Part shown: piece after piece, positions 11,740-24,600 of the stretch
Position numbering within the stretch: the stretch's first letter is position 1
Layout: each line of letters starts with the position of its first letter
NCBI GenBank assembly: GCA_027924585.1
Contig: BSBM01000994.1
Coordinates: 12,037,001-12,101,000, forward strand
DNA length: 64,000 nt
DNA from: Larix kaempferi
Lineage: Eukaryota; Streptophyta; Pinopsida; Pinales; Pinaceae
Direction of reading: 5' to 3'
The notes under the pieces: generated by a model
What the model saw: only the letters and a program-made list of their open reading frames with translations
Told to the model about the DNA's origin: nothing
Database searches by the model: none
Program-made: the position numbers and the translations under genes

Positions 11740-12555
11740 CTTTAATAGGTTAATAGTCATGATGCTTCAAGAGTCCTCCCGACTCAACACCATACTATAA
11801 AAGATAAGTAACCATGATGCTTCAGAGTGATCCCGACTCAACATCAAACCTTTTAATAGGTTAATAGTCATGATGCTCCAGAGTCCTCCCGACTCAACAC
11901 CATAGTATAAAACATAAGTAACCATGATGCTCTAGAGTCCTCCTGACTCAACATCATACTATAAAATATAAGTAACCATGATGCTCCAGAGTCCCTCCCG
12001 ACTCAACATCATACTATAAAAGATAAGTAACCATGATGCTCCAGAGTCCTCCTGACTCAACATCATACTATAAAAGATAAGTAACCATGATGCTCCAGAG
12101 TCCTCCCGACTCAACATCATACTATAAAAGATAAGTAACCATGATGCTCCAGAGTGATCCCGACTCAACATCAAACCCTTTAATAGGTTAATAGTCATGA
12201 TGCTCCAGAGTCCTCCCGACTCAACACCATACTATAAAAGATAAGTAACCATGATGCTCCAGTGTCCTCCTGACTCAACATCATACTATAAAAGATAAGT
12301 AACCATGATGCTCCAGAGTCCCTCCCGACTCAACATCATACTATAAAAGATAAGTAACCATGATGCTCCAGAGTCCTCCCGACTCAACATCATACTATAA
12401 AAGATAAGTAACCATGATGCTCCAGAGTCCCTCCCGACTCAACATCATACTATAAAAGATAAGTAACCATGATGCTCCAGAGTCCTCCCTACTCAACATC
12501 ATACTATAAAAGATAAGTAACCATGATGCTCCAAAGTCCCTCCCGACTCAACATC
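11740..12555. repeat. 54-bp minisatellite, about 15 copies
   Basis: The unit contains GATGCTCCAGAGTCCTCCCG, then ACTCAACATCATACTATAAA and AGATAAGTAACCAT, 54-55 bp in all. Two sub-types alternate: most copies carry ATACTATAAAAGATAAGTAA, a few carry AAACCTTTTAATAGGTTAATAG instead, giving a higher-order pattern. The unit length is a multiple of three in most copies, which produces a repetitive minus-strand open frame at 11959-12198; 55-bp copies break it, so it is not coding. Confidence 0.95.
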
Positions 12556-14315
12556 CAATAGGTTCATCTATTTACTTATTAGTTCAAACTCATGCTTTGA
12601 TCATACCTCTTCAGGAATCATTGATCTTACTATATCATGTCCTTGTCTTTCCGCAAGTTCCACAAAAGGTGACCATTTTTTTTTTCAGCAATTAAACTTA
12701 TCTGTATAGGTGCTTTTGTAACCAACATTCCTCCTTAGTCATGTATTCGGTCATAGTAAAAATCACTTCCTGAAACGTTAGTATAAAAGAGAAAGAATTA
12801 TTTGCTTCAATCGTTCAATAGTTGAACACATTCATCCCATAGGATTATTACACACATGCTCTTTCGATAATTTGTAGATCTTTTCCAATTCACCGTGATA
12901 TATGAATGTATACTCTTCAATATTTTAATTGTGAATCTGAGGTCCAATCTGCTAATAAACAACATGTCAATATCATAATTTAAGCGGTTAGTTTGCATAT
13001 AGATTCATTACCATCATATAAAGATTATTTTATCTATAATTTTTTTTTTTTTTTCATCCAACAACCTATTATACTTTTTCATAATAACCGTTTAACCAAT
13101 GTGTGAATACTTACTAATCTTGAGACTCATCTACTAAAATTTAGTTCAGAAAGGTTCATTGAACATAATTGAGATGATGTCATGAGTTCTTTATTTAATC
13201 CTCTTTTAAAATATATGTCTAAGCACAAATACTTATCCTTAAGTTTGCATGGTTCCATCATATCTCTATCAAGCATCTTGTTTACTCGTATGTTTTCTAA
13301 GTACTAACCCACCATATATCACATAGTCACAACATAGTTGTCGTTTGTCATTTTCTAAGAACAACTACTTACCCTTTTATGTTCGAATCCATAGGAAGAA
13401 ACTTATATATCACCATAAGTATTAGAATTAAGAACGACGACATAATAATATTCACTGTTTCATCAAGCTATCTTTAATAAATTATGATTCTGGATACATT
13501 CGCGTGATACACCATGTAATGTCAACTATGGATTTACTACTTTATTATCCAAAACAATATCATCTTTTTGACATGGTTTATTTCATAAATCTCTAGTTCT
13601 CAATTCAAATAATAAATCCTTAACCCCTTTTAAAGGTACTACTTCCTTCGCTATGCTCACATTATATGGATGGTTTCCAACTTATGTTTGTATACTATCA
13701 TTTGATCAATTGAACATAATGTACATCCTTCTAACAACTATTAACATTATCATTCCACTATAAGCCAACTAGATCTCCTTAGGCTCTCATCAATGTTAAT
13801 TATCCTTTTATTCCATATACTATAATAACCACACATTTAAACTTAAATCCATCATGGATAATAGCTTAAACCTATGTATTTTCAAATCTATAAACTTGGC
13901 ATATTTCATTTCAAGGTCTTAGCCTTTTAGGCATTTTAATCTTCAACAAGTTATATCAAGAAGAACATGTCACGTTTTCCATATAACAAGGATATATGGG
14001 AATACAATTCAACCTTTTATAAGCAGTAATACTACCTTAATTGGAACATCACAATTGTACCATACAACAGGAATGTGCATAACTATAATACAACATCTTA
14101 TAAGTAGTAATTGCAATTCAAAGGAGCATACTTAATTGAAATCCGAAATACCTGGCGGGAGAAACTTGAAGTCGAGCATGGAGATTCATTTTCCCCTCGT
14201 CCAGTACAATCCATGCATCCAAAATGAAACAAAAACAATTGATTAGTAAACTTAACAACATTCATACTTACTTATCAAATGTTGAGCTCATTAGGCCCTA
14301 GTGTTGTAACCTAAT

Positions 14316-14327
14316 GCTCTGATACCA
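14316..14327 (-). promoter_or_regulatory. primer-binding site of element B (Met-tRNA type)
   Basis: GCTCTGATACCA on the plus strand is TGGTATCAGAGC on the minus strand, complementary to the 3' end of initiator methionine tRNA, the usual primer of plant LTR elements. It sits 2 bp from the end of the 5' LTR at 14330, fixing that boundary and the minus orientation. Confidence 0.93.
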
Positions 14328-17120
14328 TTTGTAACAAACCCTTTGTAACAAACCCTTCACCGCACATGATAAAGATAAATAAATCACTTCTTTTTTTTAT
14401 CATAATATTATAATCAATTTAGTTGTTCCATTTATGAGAACGGTCACACACCTGTTTACCCGTAGTTAGTATTTTCGTGGATTTTCAAAAGTCTTCCAAC
14501 AACTATCCAAAATTATTTATAGAACTTGTTATGCCTAGATTTTAAGCAACTTTGCGATTCTACTTAAGAACACTTCAAGTACTTCAATTATAAATGGAAA
14601 CATTATCCTTACCCTATGTCCATGCTTCATCATATTAACATATTAACATATACTCGAATATCGCCATCATTACCTTTGAACATCTTCATACAATTCATAA
14701 CCATTTGTCATAACTATTTATATTTTGCAAGCCTTAAATATACTTATAAGATGGAAACATGATACTATATTCAACATATTTAAATGATGGACCATACACT
14801 TATAATATCTTCTCCACATGGACAACATAATAACCATTCAATACATTTTAACAATAAATCACATGAGAACAATACACCAACCATCATACACCATATATAA
14901 ACGTGGTTCACCCACAACTTGGGCTACGTCCACAACACCCGTAGCAATATATTATTTCATCAAAATAATAATTACATCCTGCAACTCAGCGGTTTCATTA
15001 TTTACCTTCCATTACATGGAAGTCTCTCTCATGGAGAGCATCTTCTAACATTCAAAGTGAGAAGCCTTACCATTATTTCCCATAGTTTACATATGATAAT
15101 ACCTATATTAGCTATGTTCTCAACATACACTAATTATGTTTTATCCGAGAAGAAAACCCACCTTACTAACCTTTATACAATATCACATTTCCAATTAGAT
15201 CTATCCCAACTCATTTCAAGGAAAAGTATCTTCTCTGATCTTAAAAAGACATAGACATTGAGTCCTTGTACTTAAAACTCTAAACTAAGGATAAACCCCA
15301 TTTCTAGTTTTTGCATAGAAGTGAGTACTGTACTTTTAAAACCTTTCTGTCTATAAAAGGTCAATACTATGGCTAAATATATATATATGTTACCCACATC
15401 AGACCACCACTATACAGTCCCAAGCTAAGAAATGATACAAAAGATTAGCGTATGCATACAATAAATCAATTGAAGCTAAGCATGCATTTTAAGATCTCTA
15501 CTCTAAAATTATAGAGAGGTCGTCCCGAACATCCCGGTCGCTAAGTTGCTAACTAGATATCCGATCCTCTTCCGAGATCATTGCATTTACAGAAATTTAT
15601 TTGACAAAGATATATACATCTCTAGTTTTGCCAGGGATTCAAATTTAATGAAAAACAAATATAATAATGAATCCCACAACTCTAATCCTATCGAGATCTT
15701 ATGACTTCTGGATGTTATTCTTTTCTGACAGGGCATTCATTAAACAAAGTTGTAGCTACTGTATCTGTTTGTAAAAAGATCCTATACTTTTTGGGCGCTA
15801 TTCACTTGGTGACAGAGATCAATCTTAAACAATGTAAAGATGCATGAAGAAGATCTACATGAACTCGGTTCTTATCGGGGTGCCTAAACCTTTGTTGACA
15901 GAGATCCAAATTAACCAATGAAAATACATATAGAGTAACTATACAATGTCTGCCCTAACTGGGCGTTTTATCTGATCATACACTCATTCAAACAGGGTTA
16001 GTGCATTTTTCAATTCTTACTGTGATCTACAAAAGCAAAACGGTAACCCTTATGATGATATATGCGAGTTCACTTTAAAAGGTAGAACTTTGTAATTAAA
16101 AACAGGTTTAGTGTATTCAATACAAAGGTTGGCATGTAAGAGATCTAAATCAATGCTGCCAAATTCATATAACAACAGAGCTCAATCCAACCAAAACAAT
16201 CCAAAACATTGCCAAATTCATATAACAACACAAAGGTCAATCTTTTCTAGCATCTACTATGCTAGAAGCCATCATTTCAAATCGGATCAACGCCAGCATC
16301 AACCATTAAACAAAATAGAGATCTTTATAGATCCATGCTAGCATCATAAATAATAATAGAATAGATATTAACAAAAAATGGATCAATGCTAGCAATATAT
16401 ATATCAACAGGAAAATTTAGCCATGTGTAACCTCTAGGAAAGACCAAGCCCGAATTCCCCTTCAGCTACGCAAATCTTGATCTCAAATTGAGCATGACAT
16501 TTGCTAAAGTCCATTCTCCAGGAAGAACCACCAAGAAGGAAGAAACCCCTTTCAACGCAGAACCAAGAGAGATCTACAAGCCTATTTGATTATGCCGAGA
16601 TTTTCCGTCTTGTAAACGCAAATCCAAATACTAAAATCCAATGCTTAGAAAATGATAGAGCATAACACCTGATCCCCCTCACTACGATCTCTCCAAATAA
16701 ATAAAAAGAGAAAAGCCATAACTCCAACTCCACTTGAGTGCCAAGTGGTGGAAGAAACAATGCTTTCCTTTCCAAGTGGAAGAAAAGCTGGAGGAAACAC
16801 ACCCGAGGAGAATCTCAGTAGGTAAGGAAAATGTCCCCTTCACTGGAGTTTGATTCCTCCTTTTAAGGAGCTATAATGCTTAGATACAACCACTAAATAA
16901 TTACATCAAGTGCTCCACGTTGCTCAACATGGGAAGCTCAAGATAAACTGGATTTAATTTCTATAATTGTTAACTTATTTAAGTACTAGTTATCTCGTAA
17001 CACTTTTGATGGCGCTATGTTATATCAATCTTTAATAATTCCATCTCTCGTGTACCACTTTCTTGGCAAATACGGAGTGAACCATTGATATAACAAGGCT
17101 TATGCGTATGTGTCAATGAC

Positions 17121-17125
17121 CATCC
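17121..17125. repeat. target-site duplication CATCC of solo LTR C (left)
   Basis: CATCC precedes TGTAACATCC at 17126 and recurs at 20942-20946 after GATGTTACA. The other LTR of element B has the uninterrupted sequence GACCATCCAAGCATTC at about 10077-10093, which proves the insertion. Confidence 0.96.
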
Positions 17126-17187
17126 TGTAACATCCTCTTTTGTACCATATTTATTTGTAGTTTTAAATGTAAATTGCATTTACTTCT

Positions 17188-17216
17188 GGTGAGGAGCTCA
17201 AGGCCAAGGCCCCACC
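17188..17216 (+). promoter_or_regulatory. conserved LTR block, solo LTR C
   Basis: GGTGAG, GAGCTCAAGGCCAAGGCC and CCACCAG follow one another without change relative to element A, although the bases before and after differ. Confidence 0.8.
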
Positions 17217-18623
17217 AGAAGACCTTGTGAGCTATGTGATAAATACCTAGTTGTAAGTTATAAACTTGAGAGATTGAGGGCAGCAACACAACTAAGCGAT
17301 GGCAACCAAATCCACTAGAGGGAGTACGAATGATGATGGTGGGTCATCCTAATCCTATGAACGTTGGACAAATGGTAAAAAAAATACTTATTTAATACCT
17401 TAAGGGAGAAGGTAATCATCCTAAGTTTAGGATAAACGGCTAGTCGCCGCACGCAAATAATTGATTCTGTTGTCACTAGTTATTAGAAAATTCATAAATC
17501 CAAGAGGAGTGACGGGAAACACCTTAATAGGGATTTAAGTTGAAAGGAAGCTAAAAAGTGTCACTGCTTAATATTACCAATAATATTAATTAAATGTGGA
17601 TAGGAAGTAGAGAGTAGGAATTTAATACATATATGGAATATATGTATTAAAATTATTTACTCCTAAAGGTACTTAAGACCATTGAGTAGTACCTAACTTA
17701 ATAAGCTATCCTTTTTGGAACGGACTTATACGCATGATAAATAACATATACCTTTTTGCAATAGAGAGTCGTTATATACCTACTCCATCAAAAGATGACG
17801 CACATACTATCCCAAGGAAAAATAATATAATTAATCAATTAAATTAAGAGATTTAGTGGTTATAGAGGAGTGGTATTCAGATTTTGTCTCCGGGAAAGGG
17901 AATGCAAATCTCATGCAACCCGCCACTTGTGAACTTGGTGGAACTCCGAGTCCTTTAAGCTGCCAGTTGTTTCTCTCCTCAGGGTGACAAGTGGAGGACG
18001 ACGTTTGATCTGGAGGAAGGCGGTGAGTGAAAAGGATGATCGGAGCTTTCTATGAGGGAGGAAAGACGCATGCGGTTGCGGGGGGACTCTAGATGGAGTT
18101 AACATATAGGGGTTCTGGTTTTCGCGTCCTGGAGAGCCATCTCGACGTAAGTAAGGAGTTTATGGAGATTCAATACAGAGGTATGCGATCTAGTTTTGAT
18201 GAAAACATTTTTTTTTTTTGACGTTGCCACAAGTCTCTCTGCATAGTATTATGTATACATATATATTTATACACCTGACTTTATCTTGGCACAATTAACG
18301 ATGTTAGAAATAGGATTATCTCTGCATTGGTTCCATTACATCAAATATATGCGACCTGAGGAATAGCTCCTGCTTATTGCGTTGATTCTCATTAGATCTG
18401 GTATTTAGGGAAATTCCCTTACCTTTGTGTTCTGATCCTAGGATTGATTCCAAGTCCCGGGCTATTGCTTTCTGTACTTTAAAAATAGGAAAAAGGCTGG
18501 GCCAATCCCATCTATGGTGTGGATCATGCCTTACAAAAACCAAATCTGAATCGTTTCCTGGTCTAAGAAAACATGATTATCTACATACTATCCTTTCTAA
18601 GCTAAGAACATTTACACTTTCTG

Positions 18624-18975
18624 AGTGTTGAATGCTCTGCTATTTTCTTGATTCTTGATCTCTGTATTTGGTAGGATTTATAATTTTAAAAATCTTACTC
18701 CAAATCCCGTGGATCTCAGTGTATGGATCCCTGCTTTCGGAATGTTGAATGCTCTGCTTTTTTTCTTGATTCTCGATCTCTGCATTTTTTAGGATTTATA
18801 ATTTTAAAAATCTTACTCCAGATCCCGTGGATCTCAGTGTATGGATCCCTGCTTTCGGAATGTTGAATGCTCTGCTTTTTCTTGATTCTCGATCTCTCTA
18901 TTTTGTAGGATTTATAATTTTAAAATCTTACTCCAGATCCCGTGGATCTCAGTGTATGGATCCCTACCTTGGATT
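18624..18975. repeat. 117-bp tandem repeat, three copies, in solo LTR C
   Basis: Three successive units start GTTGAATGCTCTGCT (18627, 18744, 18862) and each contains AGGATTTATAATTTTAAAA and CCCGTGGATCTCAGTGTATG. Copies are nearly identical with small length changes in T runs. Confidence 0.93.
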
Positions 18976-20941
18976 TGTGTTGATTTAGGAGAACCATTGT
19001 ACATAATACTTTCTATATATATATATATCCATGGACTGCTACTTGGATCACCAAATCTGGGCGTGGTATAACCCTGCATTATGGTGGAGAAACTCATTTG
19101 GAAGATCGCAGATCCTTTACAGAATGAGTGTATATTACCTAACCCTTCTCTTTGAACGCATTGGGATAGCTAGCGTCCTGTAAAGAAAACCGATCGCTGA
19201 CATTCACTATATTTTCCTTGTATCAATCTTGCGTTGTTAGGCATCCATCACCAAAGATGTATTTGGGTTGTTTGATGGAGTTCTTCTACATCGCCCCTTT
19301 GTTAAACATATGCAGTTCGCTTCCTTGTTGAGAATGGTCAAGTGATTTCAGTGGTAGTTGATCGCATTTGATATTGAAACTTCTACATTAGGAAACCGTT
19401 TCCCTGATGAATCTCTACATTTTCCCTGGATTTTGTGCTAAGGTATTGATCGCCGTATCCATTACAAAAGATAAATCTATGAGTTCAATATGTTTTTTTT
19501 CTGTAATTTTCTTTTGACAGAAAATGTTGTCTGTCACTTATAGGAGCTCTTGATCTATAAAAGTACATGCCTTAACCCTGGACATTGTAGTGTTAGAATG
19601 CTGCAGACTGTAACATATATATTAATATATATATATATATATATTAATCCATGTTGTTAGTTTTTCTTATAGCCTGAAAGAAGCTTAGATACAAGTATGA
19701 TGCTTAAAAGAAATTCCCAGCTCCCAAAAAGAGTATTTTTATGGTTATATTTATATGTATTCTGTATCCTATAAAGTAGTGCATGTGAGGATATTATATA
19801 TATATTTATATCATAGGTGAAAGTAATATCTTATAAAGTCTAGGATGTGTGGATATTATGTATATTTATAGTTGAAAGTGATCTTCTTATGCAACATTAT
19901 ATAGACTAGGTTATATATGTTAGGACCTACCAAAATATTATATCACTCAATATGTAATTAGGTTGAGTTTACATATAGGTTAATGAATATAAATATCTAA
20001 GATATCAATAGATATTAATACAGATTGATATTTGTATCTCAAATTATATGTATTAATTTAAGAACATTAAGAGAGGCCTAGGGAGATAAATATAGTCATC
20101 CATAATAAATGATAATTGCATCAAAATATCTATGTGCTAGTTTGTCTATACTCCAGTATGAAGAGAAGTTTCTCTTCTAGCCTTCTGATTTTGTTAGGAC
20201 TATGTTATCGCCATAAAGTTAATTTGGACCCATTTTAGGATACCTTATTGATACTTGGAAAACTCTATGTAATAGAGGCTTGACGGAAGGAGAAGGAATC
20301 TTGTTGTAGCAACCATGCTGCTAGTTGTAATCCTGTTACTTTGTGCCTATTAATAAACGATGCACACACCTTTGTGGATGTAGCCCTAGATTGGGTGAAC
20401 CACCGGAAATTTGGTCTCGCCTTGATGTGTCTCTTATGTGTGTTCAAAATGTATAAATTGTCGTTATTTCATATTTATCGTGAATTATGTTTTATGTGTT
20501 CTTTGGGTGATTTACGTTAATTTTCATGAGTCGATAGTTCAAGAAAGTGTTCAAGACAAAGACGATGTGTTGACATGTTAAATGAATGTGCTAATTTATG
20601 AATGATGTGTTGAATGAAGATAATCTAGTGAAATTGGATATAGTACCTTATGAGAAGAATGCCATTGTTGAAACAATATAGTTAAGACCTTACATGAATC
20701 AACAATGGAGAAATAGTTTGATCGTATAAGTGAAGTTTGTAAGTACTATCGATTCGAATATCAATTGTAGTGATTGCCAATGATATTAAATAAACTTATA
20801 AAGGTATGTTACACAGTAGCAAAGAAAGCGGACTATAAATGTTTGAGATGTTTTATATTACTAATGCATGAGTGGTTTATGGCTAGAGGAGGAATTTTTT
20901 TTTTTTTTCTTTCCAATACCAGCAATTCTGGAGATGTTACA

Positions 20942-20946
20942 CATCC
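20942..20946. repeat. target-site duplication CATCC of solo LTR C (right)
   Basis: This is the second copy of the 5-bp target, directly after the last base of the solo LTR at 20941; the sequence of element B resumes with AAGCATTCATCC. Confidence 0.96.
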
Positions 20947-21645
20947 AAGCATTCATCCTTATTTTGTTTGATCAACTAAAATATGAGATTCAATAAATGA
21001 CTTCATTTAGACCACTCCACTAGTATTATTATTCGTCTTCTATATATATGCTAAAACATGACCCATGATAAATATACTATCCTCATTCCACTTTAGAATA
21101 AATGGCAATGTAAGCCACATATTATTTGATTTCTGGATAGTTATATTATCCTCATTCTACTTTAGAATGAATGGCATTTTAAGCCATAAATTATTTATTC
21201 TCCATAAAAAAAAATCCTATGGATGTCTTCATACCAAATATAATCTTCTTGGTGTATCCATGTCTTAAAAGTAGTACAAAATGGTACTTTGTAACTTAGT
21301 CTCACTTAGGCTGGTGGCCGTAATAATAGTTAGGATTTAAGCTATTATGTGCCTAATATAAGTTCACTAAATCCTCGCTATTACATGATACTTTTATTCG
21401 TCATTTCCTTAATACTGATCTTAATTAAATTGATAACTATAGGTTTAGGGAAACTTTTACATCAAACTTCCAATAAAATTAATTAACCCTGATGACAATC
21501 CTCTTGTCATCCCATGGTCACTATGCATCCACAGATTTTCATCTCTTCCCCCTAGTTTAGTTGTCGTCAATTAGTTGCATCACTGCCTCTTAAGTTTACA
21601 AATTATAAACTAGTAATTAAACCTCATAAGTTACCGAGTTTACTA

Positions 21646-21672
21646 GTGGGGCCTTGGCCTTGAGCTCCTCAC
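21646..21672 (-). promoter_or_regulatory. conserved LTR block, element B 5' LTR
   Basis: The reverse complement carries GAGCTCAAGGCCAAGGCC about 68 bp inside the LTR start, identical to the copy in the partner LTR at 10784-10811. Confidence 0.8.
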
Positions 21673-24600
21673 TAGTAACCAAGTGTACAATAATATTTTC
21701 ATTTTTAACATAATAAGGGAAGAAAGGAGCGATATTACAATAATGCGTACATAGGTATGTGATAAATACATTTAATTATTTATACATATATATATGTGTA
21801 AAGTAACATAATTATGTGAGGAGGAGTTTTATAAATTAATCTTATGCCATTAAAGGTAAATTATAAATATATCATAATAGGATATGACTTAGTGTTATTT
21901 TAACCTACCCATTCCATAGAAAGAGATGGGTTACCAGTACTTAATTTATTAGTTATCAAATTATGAGTAACGAAAGATAGATTACGATTCAAAACGAAAG
22001 AATTATTATGACATCAAATAGCCTTGACCATTTAAGATTTTATTCATGGCTTTACATGTCATATACTCGTAGAGTAAGGATTTCGTCCTATATTTACGTA
22101 TTAGATTCTATTTACAACCACCTAAAGAAGTGGTTCACCAATAGCAGAGGGAACACCCTTGCTGATTTAGTGAGGATGCATTAAAACCCTATCTTCCAAC
22201 TGCTGGTGGAGGTCGTGGTTGGGTGGAGTACCCCATTCAAGTTTCAAAAAGCTCCTGAAATTTGTCCACTTGGTCTTGCTTTGGGTTTCATGTGGCGGGA
22301 GACAATTCCTAAAAACAAAACTGGCAGACTCTTCCATGTTTTAATTGAGTCTGCAACAAGAGAGGAGGGGGCACCTTTTTTTTAACTATCACTCATGGAG
22401 ATATCGATAGTTAGTGTCTCCACATAGTAGTAATGACGAAATATCAAAGACAGTACTTTTAGCAAGTTGTCTCCTTAAAAGAGCTCATAAAATCCTACCT
22501 ATCGCTAGCATGTGAGGATTTTCTTTGCCATCTGTCTCCATGTAGACCCACAATCCTCCACCACCCACTAGCTCAAGAGAGCTGGAAAACCTTTTTAAAG
22601 GGCGGAATAATGAAAATAGAGACACTTACGCTTTTGGAAGGGATCTATGATTTTGAAGCAGGAATGTGGATCGATCTCTTGTTTGATGGAGAATGTGAAT
22701 GGTATGAAGAACTGGATCGCACGACTGTAATAGGAACAGAGTCGCCTGGGTATTTATCAAGTATGATTTTTGTTTTAAACGATCTCTATGGTTTGTATAC
22801 TTCTGCGTTGAATCTCTACACATTCTCAATTTTTAATTTACTACTGCTGAAATGAATCCTATTTCACCGCCTCTGCCAGATGATGTATTTTTTGATATAT
22901 TGCCCTCTATTTTGTTGAAAGTGTTGTCACTTCTGTAGGATCTTTGCGAACCTATCTTTTGGTTGTTCTATGCTTTCCACCTTTGCTTACTGTGTTAAAC
23001 CCGGGATTATGAATACGATGATAAACTCGTTCTGTGGATATCCTCATAACCTCTTATATCGTCATCAACTATTGCTAATCCTTTGTGTATAGCTTTAACT
23101 CTGATCGGCATTGAGGATTTTCTTATGGTCTGTGTCAATAAGGTAAAGTATTATTTATGCTTTTATATGGAGCAACGTGGAGAATAGGACGACTTCTAAT
23201 GAAGCCCAATCCCAAGTTCTATTCTCTAGTGAATGTCAATAGACGTCTGCCTCGTTAATGAATGTATCTATTTGTTTTATGATGATTTGCAGTATCATGG
23301 TAGTGGATTCTTGCTATCCCCATACCACTACCTTTTGATAACGATTGAGTAGGGATTTTGAAATCCAAACGGTTTCTACCAATAGGTGATCTCAGAATTA
23401 CTATTTTCTTTTGTGACCTTGAGCCTGCGACTTACTCTATTTGTTGTTACGCCCTTTGTGTAGACGATCTAAGTATGGTTTTTCCTTCTTATTTATAGAA
23501 ATGTTGTATGAAATGAAGTGGCTACTGTGAGCTCCAAATCACAGTGTTATTTCTTTTAGTAGTTTTTGTGAAAGAATTGGTTATTTTATGGATCGATCTT
23601 CCTTATGATCAGTCTTCCCTTTGAACCGATTGTTATAGAGTTATAGAAGAAACTCGCTTTCTACTTGTGAACACCAATCTGAGGCAGAACATGTGAGAAT
23701 TGTAGAACAAACCCTGAGGCAGAACTTGTGAGAGTTGTAGAATAGACTCACGGTTGAAATCGTTGTTTGTTCTTTATTTCCTTTATGCTATATGAAAGCG
23801 ATTTAAATCTCTGCTCTTTACGCTGATTGAAGTTATAGAATAATCTTTGTTCCCTGACTGCAGACCTTAGGTTCTTAGCATCAGTTCTTCTCGTAAGTTG
23901 ACTCGAAGTCGTAGGTCCGTTGTGTATGTTGTAATTAAGGTTATTTTATTATTTTCTCGCCTATCTTTGTCTTGTCGTATTGTGTAAACCTTTTTAAATA
24001 ACTATTTAAAGTACTTTAACTATTTCCTTTGGAGTCACACCTCTTTTAGCTTACCTCCTTGCTGGTTTGGTTATTACTTCCAGAACTTTGATAGTGTTTA
24101 TTGTTGTAGCTTCAACCTCCTCTATCCGTATTTGACTTCTGCCTTTCACGATTGGAAACATAATATGATACCCTTGAGGTTAACTCGTCCATGCGTCTAG
24201 ATGGACCGCCACACGGCTGGAAATGGTTACCTTATCGCCCTAGTTTTTAGTAAGGAATGTGACATACCTCGATAGCTTACTCTTTTATTTTCATGCATAA
24301 GTTGGTTACTTGAATCCTGTTGAGAAGTGAGCATATGTTTTTCTTTTGAGTTAGCACTTCCTTTAACGTATGGCATAAAAGGGGGTAGAAATTTCGGACA
24401 CTTAATCATTGTTAAGTCATGGAATGATTAGTTGCTATTGTTAGTAAATGTTGTGACTTATATCCTTCATTTAGATATTGAGTAATTAGTTATATAAATT
24501 ATTCACATATGTTACTAGCCTATTAGTGGATATTATATGTATATATATATATATCTATGTTAATGTTATATAGGCTAAGGAAAGAAATAGAGCATTAGAT

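Larger units (their letters stand above)
10878..14329 (-). other. non-coding internal domain of element B
   Basis: This 3.45-kb stretch lies between primer site and polypurine tract. No gag, protease, RT, RNase H or integrase motif was seen in any frame. It contains a 54-bp tandem array (11740-12555), degenerate relatives of that repeat out to about 11190, and otherwise AT-rich unique sequence. The small open frames here (for example 11418-11624, 11959-12198, 12807-12998) show no known domain. Confidence 0.85.
17126..20941 (+). mobile_element. solo LTR C (3.8 kb)
   Basis: A single LTR of 3816 bp starts TGTAACATCCTC, ends GGAGATGTTACA and is flanked by the duplicated target CATCC. No primer site or internal domain is present, so it is a solo LTR left by recombination between two LTRs of a full element. 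It carries the conserved GAGCTCAAGGCCAAGGCC block 62 bp inside its 5' end and a three-copy 117-bp tandem repeat. It belongs to a different family from A and B because the rest of its sequence does not match theirs. Confidence 0.95.
7295..21739 (-). mobile_element. element B: non-coding LTR retroelement (LARD-type), minus strand
   Basis: Read on the minus strand, B has a 5' LTR at 14330-21739 (3589 bp after removing solo LTR C and its duplicated target), a primer site complementary to initiator Met-tRNA, a 3452-bp interior, a polypurine tract and a 3' LTR at 7295-10877 (3583 bp). The near-identical LTR lengths support the boundaries. The interior encodes no retroelement protein; its main content is a 54-bp minisatellite. 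Total size without C is about 10.6 kb. This matches the LARD plan. No clean target duplication is found, and the 3' LTR lacks the last 7 bases present in the 5' LTR. Confidence 0.92.
14330..21739 (-). repeat. 5' LTR of element B, split by solo LTR C
   Basis: On the minus strand it begins TGTAATATCGC at 21739 and ends at 14330 beside the primer site. The segment 17126-20946 is solo LTR C plus one copy of its target; without it the LTR is 3589 bp. The terminal 14 bases TGTAACAAACCCTT are present twice in tandem (14330 and 14344), whereas the 3' LTR has a single copy plus a partial remnant. Confidence 0.9.

Noticed and set aside
11959-12198. Minus-strand open frame with an 18-residue repeated peptide
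   Set aside because: It is the translation of the 54-bp minisatellite; 55-bp units shift the frame and the reading is not kept in neighbouring copies.
11740-12555. CRISPR-like regular repeat pattern
   Set aside because: There are no unique spacers; the whole unit repeats. It is a minisatellite inside a plant retroelement.
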